From Candidatus Palauibacter rhopaloidicola (lineage in GTDB: Bacteria > Gemmatimonadota > Gemmatimonadetes > Palauibacterales > Palauibacteraceae): a DNA stretch of 64,000 bases. The position numbers were made by a program, and so were the translations under genes. The notes beneath the pieces are model-generated. The model saw nothing but the letters and a program-made list of their open reading frames with translations, searched no databases and was not told the DNA's origin. This document shows, piece after piece, positions 56,021-63,956 of the stretch. Position 1 is the first letter of the stretch. Every line of letters begins with the position of its first letter. The stretch is from NCBI GenBank assembly GCA_026914155.1, contig JAPPGH010000062.1, forward strand, positions 27,258 to 91,257. Reading direction: 5' to 3'.

Positions 56021-57669
56021 TCAAGCTCCTGAAGATCATCTCGAATCTCCTGTGAAGGGACTTCGCCAGGTCCAACAGCGTCATCGCGCCCGCCTTCCCA
56101 GGACTCAGCCCGGCTCGACTCAGGAACTGCCCTCGAGGGGTTCGCGCTAGTTAGGTCTCGCAGTTCACGCGCCAATCTGCTCAAGCCCATCTCCACGCGA
56201 CTACCGAAAGCCTGCTCCGATTCGATCAGACGTCCGCCCACCCGGTCGAGGCTCTCGCGGAGGGTCGCTCGAATCTCATCAACTATTTCTTCACTCCGAT
56301 TCAGAGCCTTCTGGGACTGGGCGGCAAGCAACTGCATCGTCTTCTTCTGAGTCGCCTGCAGGTCATCCAAGGTCATCGTGATTTGCTGCTGACTCTTCGA
56401 CTGCTCTGCAGTCTGGCGGCCAACGGCGGCCAACGTCGCACTCAGGCCATCTTGGAGCGCGCGCGCCGTCTCCCGCCCCATCTTCTCGATTGCTTGATCG
56501 GCTTTCTCCCACGTCCCACTCGCGGTGTGGAGTGAGTTATTGAGCTGCAACAGCACACCCTGAAGATCTGTTAACAGTGCGCGCTCACTGGAGACAACCT
56601 CCGCGAGTGCAGTTGTTGCCGATTCTTGCCGTTCGAGAACAGGGTGAACGGCGAGGGTATGTTCGGTTAGGGTATGCGCAAGGGATTCCTGCGTCGAGCG
56701 GATCGTTTCTTCTAACGCATCGCGAATCCGGGGAAGAAGTTCGCCGGAGGTCCGAACTCCTTCTTGAAGTTCCTCGGTCGTCGCCTTCACCGTTTCGACG
56801 TACTGAGCCAAGCTCAAACTGTCGTCGCTTCTCTCCCCGATGATTTCTAGTGTTGCATCTCTCAGGGACCCCACTTGTGTGAGGAGTTCCGTACTCTGCT
56901 CGCTGAAGCGATCCTGGAGCTTCTGAAATCCACACCGAACCTCTTCTAGCGTCTGATCTAGGCCTTTCTTCAGGATTCCGCGAGTCTTCTCTAGCTCCTT
57001 AACGGCGTCGCCGAGGCGTGATTCCCGAGATGTCCGAAACAGGGGAACCCACTGGGTCGACGAGAGTTCTTCGAGCTTCCGGATCGCTCGGCTCTGCTTG
57101 TGTCGAAGCACGGCTAAGGAAGATCCAACCAAGACCGATCCGCCGACGCCGGCCAGAGTAGTCGAGAATGCCAATCTCATCCTACCTAGGGTTTCTAGAA
57201 TGGCATTCACCATGTCGTCCGTTCCCATTCCATTGCCTAGGAGCGTCGATAATTCTGATACTGCAAAGCTTAGCCCTACGAGGGTACCTGACAGCCCAAG
57301 AAGCACAAGAAACGACGTTGCCCAGCGGGCGACCGGTGCCGCATTCCGGAAGGACTCCGCAAGGATAGCGGCGAGCATCTCGGAATCTACAGGATCTCCG
57401 TTGGCCTTGAGTCTGCCAAGGACATCTAGGCGCTCTCGGACAGGACCGCCGGACTCAAGCCTACTCGCTAGACGCAGCAAAGCGTCGGAGTCACCCTGCC
57501 GGCCCTTTCCCTCTAGGTACTCCAGGTCCTTCAGCGTGGGACCTACATCCGTGACTAAGGCTTGGATCACCTGCTTGATACCCCAAGCAGCTATGATCGC
57601 AATCGCGAGGTTAAGTACGAGACCAACGGGCTGGTCCAGCGGAACGAGCAGCTCGAGCAACTCGATCAT
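56017..57669 (-). CDS. zorA: ZorA-like MotA/ExbB-family proton channel with long coiled-coil tail
   Basis: ATG at 57669 is chosen because the longer frame adds a polar, non-conserved stretch before the first helix. Transmembrane helices are LVLNLAIAIIAAWGIKQVIQ, ATSFLVLLGLSGTLVGLSFAVS (the MotA/ExbB-like G-x-x-G-T-x-x-G-L motif) and AFSTTLAGVGGSVLVGSSLAV. From about residue 215 to the end (over 300 residues) the protein is a continuous Glu/Gln/Leu-rich coiled coil, like the cytoplasmic tail of ZorA that relays infection signals to effectors. It is the first gene of the operon and ends in ATGA with the ZorB-like gene. Confidence 0.92.
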   Translation of the reverse strand: MIELLELLVPLDQPVGLVLNLAIAIIAAWGIKQVIQALVTDVGPTLKDLEYLEGKGRQGDSDALLRLASRLESGGPVRERLDVLGRLKANGDPVDSEMLAAILAESFRNAAPVARWATSFLVLLGLSGTLVGLSFAVSELSTLLGNGMGTDDMVNAILETLGRMRLAFSTTLAGVGGSVLVGSSLAVLRHKQSRAIRKLEELSSTQWVPLFRTSRESRLGDAVKELEKTRGILKKGLDQTLEEVRCGFQKLQDRFSEQSTELLTQVGSLRDATLEIIGERSDDSLSLAQYVETVKATTEELQEGVRTSGELLPRIRDALEETIRSTQESLAHTLTEHTLAVHPVLERQESATTALAEVVSSERALLTDLQGVLLQLNNSLHTASGTWEKADQAIEKMGRETARALQDGLSATLAAVGRQTAEQSKSQQQITMTLDDLQATQKKTMQLLAAQSQKALNRSEEIVDEIRATLRESLDRVGGRLIESEQAFGSRVEMGLSRLARELRDLTSANPSRAVPESSRAESWEGGRDDAVGPGEVPSQEIRDDLQELE

Positions 57670-58069
57670 TGAATCGCTAGGCTGGAGAATCCTCGACGCG
57701 GAAGAGAGGTCGCACTCGACCACGCTCCGGTCTCCCGTGCGCCACACGACCGTAGGCGACCCGCCGCTCGCGCGGTGTGGAAGGTCAGGATCACTGCAGA
57801 CTCCGCAAAGCGTGTAACCTGCGCTGACACCATCCTAGGTGCGGCGAGAGGCACAAGCGCAGCGGGCGCGAGCGTGGGTCATCAACTCTTCCTCCTGGGA
57901 TCGTTGGGCTGTGGAGGCACGGAAGTTGGCTCCGACTCTGACCGTGCTCCGGAGTTCCGCCGGCACCTGCGGTGCCTCTTGAGTGGGCCGATGCTAAGGT
58001 AATCGTTCGGCGATGACGTTGACGATACATGTGCGACCGTGCGAACGCCGCCAACCCTGGGAAGCGCAA
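57670..58069. other. Intergenic region upstream of the Zorya-like operon
   Basis: About 400 bases with no convincing gene. The open frame that continues upstream of the ZorA-like start has no ribosome site. The operon promoter must lie here, but no clear boxes are seen. The right end runs into the fragment of the Cas4-like nuclease gene. Confidence 0.35.
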
Positions 58070-58270
58070 GTTGAAGGCGAGGACTGTGTCAGCACAAGGA
58101 GCCCCTGTCGCCGCAGTCTTGACCCGTTCCCCGCATTCCAGTTCGTCCAGGACGAGTTCCAGCGCGGCAGGTAGAGACCCGCCTGCGCGGGGGCGATGGC
58201 CACCTTGTGACGAACCGCGCCGTAGGCTGTTGCGCGCCCGATCCTAACCCTTCTGTCGGTGCCGAGCGAC
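58070..58270 (-). pseudogene. Internally deleted copy of the Cas4-like nuclease gene and its upstream flank
   Basis: On the minus strand, AIAPAQAGLYLPRWNSSW followed by RLRRQGLLVLTQSS closely matches ATARAQAGLYLHALELVL and TLRRKGFLVLTQPG of the intact nuclease at 49415-50491. At the DNA level, 58120-58208 aligns with about 49826-49935. The next segment, 58223-58268, aligns with the sequence just upstream of the intact gene (about 50520-50566: GCGCGCCCGATCCTAACCC is shared). The roughly 580 bases that should lie between, including the catalytic core start, are gone. Confidence 0.7.
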
Positions 58271-58332
58271 CCCGGATTCCATGCCGGGAGCGCCCGCGGG
58301 CGATCCGCCACGGAGTTGACAGCGTAACGGGT

Positions 58333-58350
58333 GTGTCGTATTTACGACAC
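58333..58350. promoter_or_regulatory. Palindromic operator abutting the XRE start codon
   Basis: GTGTCGTA-TT-TACGACAC is a perfect 8-bp inverted repeat with a 2-base spacer, ending immediately before the ATG of the XRE regulator. Its position on the gene's own start is typical of an autorepressor site. No separate ribosome site fits between it and the ATG, so the message may be leaderless or poorly translated. Confidence 0.65.
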
Positions 58351-58704
58351 ATGACACAATTCGGCCGTGAGGTTCGGAAACTCCGCGAGCGGCTTCGGCA
58401 GGACGATCCCCGCTTCTCGCTGCGGCAGGTGGCCCAGCGCGTCGGGATCGAGCCCGCGTACCTGAGCAAGATCGAGCGGGGCGACGTGGCTCCGCCCTCG
58501 GAGGCGACGACGGGCCGGCTGGCGGAGGAACTCGGCGTCGACCGGGACTGGCTCCTCGCGCTGGCGGGGAAGGTCTCCAGCGATCTCCAGGAGATCATCC
58601 GCCGGCATCCGGAGTCGTTCGCGGAGCTGATCAGGAAGCTGAAGGAGGCGCCGGAGGACGCGATCCTCCGTGTCGTGCGGGAGGTGAGGGACGGGGAGTG
58701 GTAG
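58351..58704 (+). CDS. XRE family helix-turn-helix regulator
   Basis: The 117-residue protein has the Cro/C1-type helix-turn-helix near the N-terminus: FSLRQVAQRVGIEPAYLSKIERGDVAPPSEATTGRLAEELGV is the region (residues about 23-65), with QVAQRVGIEPAYLSKIERG as the turn and recognition helix. The C-terminal 45 residues are helical (LQEIIRRHPESFAELIRKLKE). The ATG follows a perfect palindrome directly, so autoregulation is likely. The next gene starts 31 bases later behind a purine-rich leader and is probably its operon partner. Confidence 0.9.
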   Translation: MTQFGREVRKLRERLRQDDPRFSLRQVAQRVGIEPAYLSKIERGDVAPPSEATTGRLAEELGVDRDWLLALAGKVSSDLQEIIRRHPESFAELIRKLKEAPEDAILRVVREVRDGEW

Positions 58705-58735
58705 CGAAGACGAGAGACAAGAGGAGAGACGAGAG

Positions 58736-59782
58736 ATGATCACCCTGGAGAACGACCGCCTGCACTTCCGGTTCCCCGAGGTCCACGAGAACGCGCGATG
58801 TTCGGTCTCGTTTCAGCGTACGTTGCGCATCCCGGATGACGGCGCGCCGCACCACCTGCCGCCCGGGCTGGGGAATTTCCCGCTGCGACATGTGGACGAC
58901 TGCAAGTCCCGCCTGCCGGCCGAGTGGCTTCGGCGCGGCGGCGTGCTCATGCCGATGCACCAGGCGGAGGCCATGTGGATCAGCTTCGGCTCCCGCCCCT
59001 ATTCGAGCGCTCCCGAGTACCCGTTCGCCGTGAAGATCGCCACCGGCAAGGTGTGCGCCGTCACCGGCGAAAACTGGACGGAGCACCTAAACCGGGACCC
59101 GCAGGACTACGTCGTCCTCCCCGATCAACCCTGGATCGACGGCTACTGCGTGGAGAAGGGGGAGATCCGCCAGTTCATCGCCATGCCCCTCGGAGAGGGC
59201 TACACCGTCGAGGAGCAGATCACCGGCGCGGCGGAACACGGCGGCATCCAGATCATCGCCTACCCGATGAAGGCCGAGCGGTACGAAGCCATCCTCGCCG
59301 AATACGAGGAGGAGTTCGCCGATCGCAGGGTGGTGTTCTCCGACCATGTGGCTGCACCTCCGGCGCCTTCCGTGGTCCACGCGTCCCAGAGCATGGGACT
59401 CGCCCCCGGCGGACGCATGCGGCAGGAGATCTACGACGATCCGTACGGCCTCGACGCGTGGGACCAGCGCCACGCGAGCCGCTGCTTCGTGACCATCGCC
59501 AATTCCGGACAGTGGATTGCGATGACCGGCGAGAAGCCCCCCACCTCACCGCCCACGGCGAAGCAGTACGCCGACGCCGGCCTGCCGTGGTTCGACTACT
59601 ACGACGGGGACGCCACGGCCGTCGCGGGCGCCGAGAAGTTCGCGGACCTCTCGAGCGTCGCCGAGATCGGCGCGAAGAAGGGAGAGACGCCGCTGCCCGA
59701 AAACGAATCGCTCACCGAAACCCGCGTCGTCCGCCTCGCTCCGGCCGGCCCGCAGCCGGTCCGCGAGCCCAGCGCGGACTGA
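58736..59782 (+). CDS. Unknown protein co-transcribed with the XRE regulator
   Basis: GAGGAGAGACGAGAG precedes the ATG. The 348-residue protein starts ITLENDRLHFRFPEVHE and contains LPAEWLRRGGVLMPMHQAEAMWISF, VLPDQPWIDGYCVEKGEIRQFIAMPLGEGYTVEEQIT-type sequence, and a Tyr/Trp-rich C-terminal part (AGLPWFDYYDGDATAV). There is no signal peptide, membrane helix or known catalytic motif that I recognise. Pairing with a small XRE protein is a recurring arrangement for this kind of protein, and the regulator probably controls it. Intact and of typical GC-rich codon usage. Confidence 0.72.
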   Translation: MITLENDRLHFRFPEVHENARCSVSFQRTLRIPDDGAPHHLPPGLGNFPLRHVDDCKSRLPAEWLRRGGVLMPMHQAEAMWISFGSRPYSSAPEYPFAVKIATGKVCAVTGENWTEHLNRDPQDYVVLPDQPWIDGYCVEKGEIRQFIAMPLGEGYTVEEQITGAAEHGGIQIIAYPMKAERYEAILAEYEEEFADRRVVFSDHVAAPPAPSVVHASQSMGLAPGGRMRQEIYDDPYGLDAWDQRHASRCFVTIANSGQWIAMTGEKPPTSPPTAKQYADAGLPWFDYYDGDATAVAGAEKFADLSSVAEIGAKKGETPLPENESLTETRVVRLAPAGPQPVREPSAD

Positions 59783-59825
59783 GCATCGTGCGGGCCAATA
59801 CCACGCGCGTACTCCTGGCGGCGGC

Positions 59826-60056
59826 ATGAGCAGCATATGGGATCGGTGGGCGGACTCCGATGCCTACGGAGACCTCGGTCTCGTACCCGAGGGAGAGGAA
59901 CTCCCGCTCCTCGTTCAAGCGATCGGCCTGTCCGTTGACGAGGACGTGCATGAGCCGTGGCGGCGGTACTTGGAGGTCCCCGAGGGGGACGAGGACGCTT
60001 TCGAGGAGTGGAAGGCGTGGTTCCGATCATTCCTGCGGAACCGTGCAGAATCGTGA
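59826..60056 (+). CDS. Small acidic protein, unknown (76 aa)
   Basis: The product starts SSIWDRWADSDAYGDLGLVPEGEELPL, is strongly acidic, Trp-rich and probably helical, and ends in WKAWFRSFLRNRAES. It lies 43 bases after the XRE partner gene in the same direction, with GGCGGC rather than a classic ribosome site upstream. Codon bias favours it over the alternative frame on this strand. No family recognised. Confidence 0.55.
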   Translation: MSSIWDRWADSDAYGDLGLVPEGEELPLLVQAIGLSVDEDVHEPWRRYLEVPEGDEDAFEEWKAWFRSFLRNRAES

Positions 60057-60102
60057 CGGGCGCATGCGACGGCCGACACTTCAAGATGGCCATCCAGTGG
60101 AG

Positions 60103-60429
60103 TTAGCGGTCTCGGTCCTCCCGCTTCCGCTCCTGGTATTCTTCCAGGTACCCTTCCGGGAGGAAATCTTCCGGCTTTCGCGTTGGGATCTTGCGAACTA
60201 CTAGAAACAGGACGGCGTAGATAATCGCCAACCCCAGCGCCAGCCCCGGCTCCTCATCACCCGCCAACGCAGCGAGACCGATGAGCAGCCACACAACAAA
60301 CGCGATTCCGAGGAGCCAGAGCCCGATGGTCTTCGCCAGGTAGCTCCACAGTCCGGGGGGCGTCTCCTGTTTCAGGAAGACTCCGCGCAGCCCAGTGGGC
60401 TTCCGAGGGTCGGTCTTGTCGGTAGCCAT
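60103..60429 (-). CDS. Small membrane protein, unknown (108 aa)
   Basis: Two transmembrane helices are clear: LAKTIGLWLLGIAFVVWLLIGLAA and LALGLAIIYAVLFLVV, joined by a short acidic loop (GDEEPG). A charged cytoplasmic-like tail follows (KIPTRKPEDFLPEGYLEEYQERK). The start MATDKTDPRK is preceded by a GAGG-type site on the minus strand. No family is recognised; the tail could bind a partner. Confidence 0.7.
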   Translation of the reverse strand: MATDKTDPRKPTGLRGVFLKQETPPGLWSYLAKTIGLWLLGIAFVVWLLIGLAALAGDEEPGLALGLAIIYAVLFLVVRKIPTRKPEDFLPEGYLEEYQERKREDRDR

Positions 60430-60622
60430 GGGTCAACCTCGCGAGTCCGCTTGCGCGCGGCAACACGATACACCGCCTGAAGCGCGAGCCTCCCGGATGT
60501 GTGTTCCAACCATCCGATACGCCCCCAACCTCATACGGTTGGCTTCTGTCCGGCCGTGCCGGCGCGGCGCAGGTTTGAAGGGTACGCATGAGCATTGCGC
60601 GGTCTCGGACGAGGAGGGGACA

Positions 60623-61474
60623 ATGCTCAGAGGCGCCTCGATCGCTCTGCTGGCCGTCGCCCTGTCGGCATGCATGGAGAGCGCCCCGACCGAGCCCGTG
60701 TCATTCGCGGAGGCACCGCGCGTCGGCGATTCGGGCATCGCGCTGCAAACGACCTGGACGTTCAATCCGCAGGACAACACCAGTGAGAAGGAACGCCGGC
60801 GGCGCAATGTTCAGATCACGGCGTCGGGCAACAAGAAGTATCGAATCCGCATCAGCGGTCAACTGCGTGACGGCACGACGCATACCAAGGCAAAGTCACT
60901 GCCCAAAGATCAATCTCACCAGACGATCACCATTCATGGTCTTGGGCCGGCAGTGACCTACCAGGTTCAAGTGAAGGAAATCCAGTATTCATATTACTCA
61001 GGTTCGGGCAACAGTTACTCGGTCCTTACCGACTGGATGAACGCCGGTTCGTTTCGGTCCAACGGCTGTCCCGGCAACTGGGTTCCGCGACCTCACGATC
61101 CGCGACTGTGCCACGCTCCAACTCCGCCCGCGGCACCGACGACTCCGGGTGGCGGCGGCGGCGGCACGACGGGTCCGGTGTGTTCCGATGCCCGTTACCG
61201 GGAAGATGACATCGTTTCACACCATGGGACCGTCACGGCGGCGGGCGAGACGAGGGATGCGACCTTCTCGATCATGAGCTTCAGGGAAGGTTCGCAGGAA
61301 GGCTGTGTGCACGTCTACAACGTGGCAGTGGCGGCAGGCACCACCTTCGGTGACAGCGATTGCTACAGCACCGGGTTCTACGTGCGCGGCGAGTGGGCCC
61401 AGAACCCTTCATCCGACTTCTGGTATCTCAAGCATTTCGACGTCAAGACATGCCGCATGCTCGGAATGAAATAA
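60623..61474 (+). CDS. Secreted lipoprotein with fibronectin III-like and cysteine-paired domains
   Basis: GAGGAGGGG lies just upstream of the ATG at 60623, and the lipoprotein signal MLRGASIALLAVALSACMES begins immediately; the frame upstream is not conserved. Residues about 45-140 are fibronectin-like strands (NVQITASGNKKYRIRISGQL, TITIHGLGPAVTYQVQVKEI). A Pro/Gly linker with a run of Gly leads to a C-terminal domain of about 95 residues with six cysteines (VCSDARYRED, GCVHVYNVAV, DCYSTGFYV, KTCRMLG), likely disulphide-bonded and therefore outside the cytoplasm. Function unknown. Confidence 0.72.
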   Translation: MLRGASIALLAVALSACMESAPTEPVSFAEAPRVGDSGIALQTTWTFNPQDNTSEKERRRRNVQITASGNKKYRIRISGQLRDGTTHTKAKSLPKDQSHQTITIHGLGPAVTYQVQVKEIQYSYYSGSGNSYSVLTDWMNAGSFRSNGCPGNWVPRPHDPRLCHAPTPPAAPTTPGGGGGGTTGPVCSDARYREDDIVSHHGTVTAAGETRDATFSIMSFREGSQEGCVHVYNVAVAAGTTFGDSDCYSTGFYVRGEWAQNPSSDFWYLKHFDVKTCRMLGMK

Positions 61475-61496
61475 CGGGGCGTGGCCGTGCCGCCTC

Positions 61497-63659
61497 CTAC
61501 GGCATCATCGCGGCCACGGCGCGCATCCGCTCGGCGAGGTTCCGCACGGCGCCGATGTAGACGCGCTCCCAGCCGGGCAGATCCGCCCGGTCGTCGGTCT
61601 CGATCTCGTAGCGGAGTCCCGGCAGCATCCACGAGGCGTAGCCGCTGAACGGGTCCGGCGAGACGTAGATCGAGCGGCTCCACGGCCGGCCCTGGAGTCC
61701 CCGGTCGTTCAGCCACGCCTTCTCCAGTCCGATCAGCGCCCGGTTCACCGCCTCGGCCTGCGCCGCGTCCACCTCTCCCGAGCCGAGCCAGCGCTCGCGC
61801 GCCGCCACCAGCACCGCGGCGGCCTCGTCCAGCCCCCGCGTGGTGTCGACGAGCCGCGACAGGTCGACGTTCAGGCCGCGCTGGGCCGCGACGTCGTACA
61901 GCGTCTCGACGTGGGTGCGGGTGTCGGTCGCGTAGCGGACCACGTCGTAGGGGAGCACGTCGGCGTTGGCGAAGCGGAGCGCGAGGATCCCGTCGGCCCG
62001 GGCGATCATCGGCCCGTGGGCGAACGTGCTGTCCCCGAAGCGCTCGTACCACGCGAAGTTGTCGTAGTTGGAGTGGTAGACGCCGCCGGGGTTGCCGGAG
62101 GAGAGCGAGCCGGACGGCACGCCCGCGTGGGTGTAGAAGCCGACATGGTCGGAGCCGCCGCCGAGGTTGCCGAGGCCGGGTTCCATCGCCCCCTCTCCCG
62201 CGCGCTCCAGCCACCAGTCGTACAGCGGTTCGCCGGTGCCGGGGTACGTCACCGCCTTCGTGGCCTCGATGATCTGCCCCTTGAGCGACGGCGAGGAGGA
62301 GCTGCCGAAGTTGGCGCCCGACACGGCGGCGTCGGCGTTGATGTAGGCGATCGCGTTCGCCTCCAGCGACTCGCGGAACTCCTCGACCCACTCGGTCGAC
62401 CCGATGATGCCGTACTCCTCCGCATCCCAGTGCGCGATCATGATCGAGCGGCGCGGCCGGCACTCTTCGTTCCGCGACAGCTCGCCCAGCGCCTCGGCCA
62501 GGGTCAGCAGCATCGCGGTGCCGCCGTTGGGGTCGATGGCGCCGAAGCCCCACGGGTCGTAGTGCGCGCCCAGGATGAACCACTCGTTCGGGAACTCGCT
62601 GCCGAACACGGTGCCCACCACGTTGGTCGCGCGGGTCAGCTTCATGGGCTGGTTGACGCGCACCCGCACGGTGAGGTCGGGGCCGCCCTCGATCCGGTAG
62701 TCCACCTCCATTCCCGCCGCCCAGCCGGGCGGGACCTCGGGGCCGGTCATGCGGGACAGGATCTCGGTGGCGGCCTCGTAGCCGACGGGTAGGACGGGGA
62801 TGTTGTGCAGCGGCACCTCGGAGGGGTCGAGGCGCTCCACCTGCCGGCCGCCGCTACGGCCGTCTCCGGGCGCACCGTCAAGGGGCAGCGCGGGTTCGAA
62901 CGGCGTGAGCGGGTCGCCGGTCCAGGGGAGGGTGAGGACGGAGCCGCGCTGGATGGTCTCCCCGTTCATCATGGGGCCTTCGGGGTAGGAGGCGAGTCCC
63001 GAGAATCCCGGGTCGTTGAACATGATGACGCCCACCGCCCCCCGCTCCTCGGCGAACTTCACCTTGTAGCCGCGGAAGTTCCCGCCGTAGCGGGCGATCA
63101 CGACCTTTCCGGCCAGCGAGATGCCCATCTCGTCCAGCGCCAGGTAGTCCTCGCGGCGACCGTAGTTGGCGTAGACGACCTCGCCGGTGACGTCGCCCGA
63201 GCCGGAGAAGGCGTTCCATCCGTTGAGGAGGTCGGGGTGGCCGGAGAAGCGGTCCTCGGCAAGCGCGGGCTCGCGGTTGGAGAGCTGCATCGCGATGGGC
63301 GTCACGATGTGTACCTCGACGTCGTCGGTCAGCTCCGGCAGGTAGACGTCGTAGGGGTGGCGCGTCACCGTGAGCCCCGCCTCCTCCATGGACCGGGCGA
63401 GGTACTCGCCGACCCGCACCTGGGCCTCCGACCCGGCCGGGTGCGGGTTCTCGGTGATGATGCGCAAGTGCTCGCGGAACGACTCGGAGCGGGGCAGATC
63501 CAGGAAGCGGGCCTCGCAGGCGAGCTGCGTGACGGCGCGGGCCGCGGTGAAGCCGGTCAGGCCGGGCTCCTGGGCGGCCGCGGCCGCGGGGCGCGCCACA
63601 AGTACGGCGGCGAGGAGCAGCGGGGCGGCCGCGCGAGCGGGGACGAGGGACGCTGGCAT
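61497..63659 (-). CDS. M28 family metallopeptidase with PA domain and transferrin-receptor-like tail
   Basis: ATG at 63659 gives a Sec signal peptide (APLLLAAVLVARPAAAAAQ). In order the 720-residue protein has an N-terminal peptidase segment, a PA insert (SLAGKVVIARYGGNFRGYKVKFAEERGAVGVIMF-type sequence), the zinc peptidase core with ILGAHYDPWGFGAIDPNGG (His and Asp ligands), HWDAEEYGIIGSTEW (Glu-Glu), and HVGFYTHAG (final His). A C-terminal dimerisation domain follows, like glutamate carboxypeptidase II and transferrin receptor. It is an aminopeptidase or carboxypeptidase acting in the periplasm or outside. A copy of its last 16 codons lies at 43.2 kb. Confidence 0.93.
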   Translation of the reverse strand: MPASLVPARAAAPLLLAAVLVARPAAAAAQEPGLTGFTAARAVTQLACEARFLDLPRSESFREHLRIITENPHPAGSEAQVRVGEYLARSMEEAGLTVTRHPYDVYLPELTDDVEVHIVTPIAMQLSNREPALAEDRFSGHPDLLNGWNAFSGSGDVTGEVVYANYGRREDYLALDEMGISLAGKVVIARYGGNFRGYKVKFAEERGAVGVIMFNDPGFSGLASYPEGPMMNGETIQRGSVLTLPWTGDPLTPFEPALPLDGAPGDGRSGGRQVERLDPSEVPLHNIPVLPVGYEAATEILSRMTGPEVPPGWAAGMEVDYRIEGGPDLTVRVRVNQPMKLTRATNVVGTVFGSEFPNEWFILGAHYDPWGFGAIDPNGGTAMLLTLAEALGELSRNEECRPRRSIMIAHWDAEEYGIIGSTEWVEEFRESLEANAIAYINADAAVSGANFGSSSSPSLKGQIIEATKAVTYPGTGEPLYDWWLERAGEGAMEPGLGNLGGGSDHVGFYTHAGVPSGSLSSGNPGGVYHSNYDNFAWYERFGDSTFAHGPMIARADGILALRFANADVLPYDVVRYATDTRTHVETLYDVAAQRGLNVDLSRLVDTTRGLDEAAAVLVAARERWLGSGEVDAAQAEAVNRALIGLEKAWLNDRGLQGRPWSRSIYVSPDPFSGYASWMLPGLRYEIETDDRADLPGWERVYIGAVRNLAERMRAVAAMMP

Positions 63660-63702
63660 GTTGCGGATCTCCTGGCGTGAGAAGCGCGGACTTCGCAGCG
63701 CG

Positions 63703-63956
63703 TCAATAGCTCGCGTCGAGTCCATTCGTCAAGCGCTGGTCTGCCTTCAGTCCCGGTGCGCCGCCGGCAACTCTCGACGGGGTCAGTGCGTCGAGGCGTT
63801 TCGATCCGGAGTTCGGCATCTCAGTCAGATGCTCGAAAGCATCCACGAATCGCCGGTGGACGCGTAGCGCGCGATCGACGCCGGATTGTTCCGCCACGTA
63901 GAGGAGGATCTCCTCGAGTTCTGCCTCAGCGGTCTGGCTGAGCCGGTAGTATCCAT
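63703..63956 (-). pseudogene. Frameshifted ParE-like toxin fragment
   Basis: On the minus strand, RLSQTAEAELEEILLYVAEQSG followed by FVDAFEHLTEMPNSGSKRL matches the N-terminal helices of ParE/RelE toxins. An ATG at 63956 (read as ATGGAT) is one base out of frame with this sequence, so the start is cut off by an indel. After MPNSG the frame loses the expected beta-strands and drifts to a stop. No ParD antitoxin is visible before the window ends. A decayed toxin gene is the best reading. Confidence 0.55.

Noticed and set aside
56017..57669. MotA/ExbB-like protein as part of flagella or TonB-type uptake
   Set aside because: No flagellar, tonB or exbD genes are nearby; the long coiled-coil tail and coupling to a helicase-nuclease point to Zorya-like defence.
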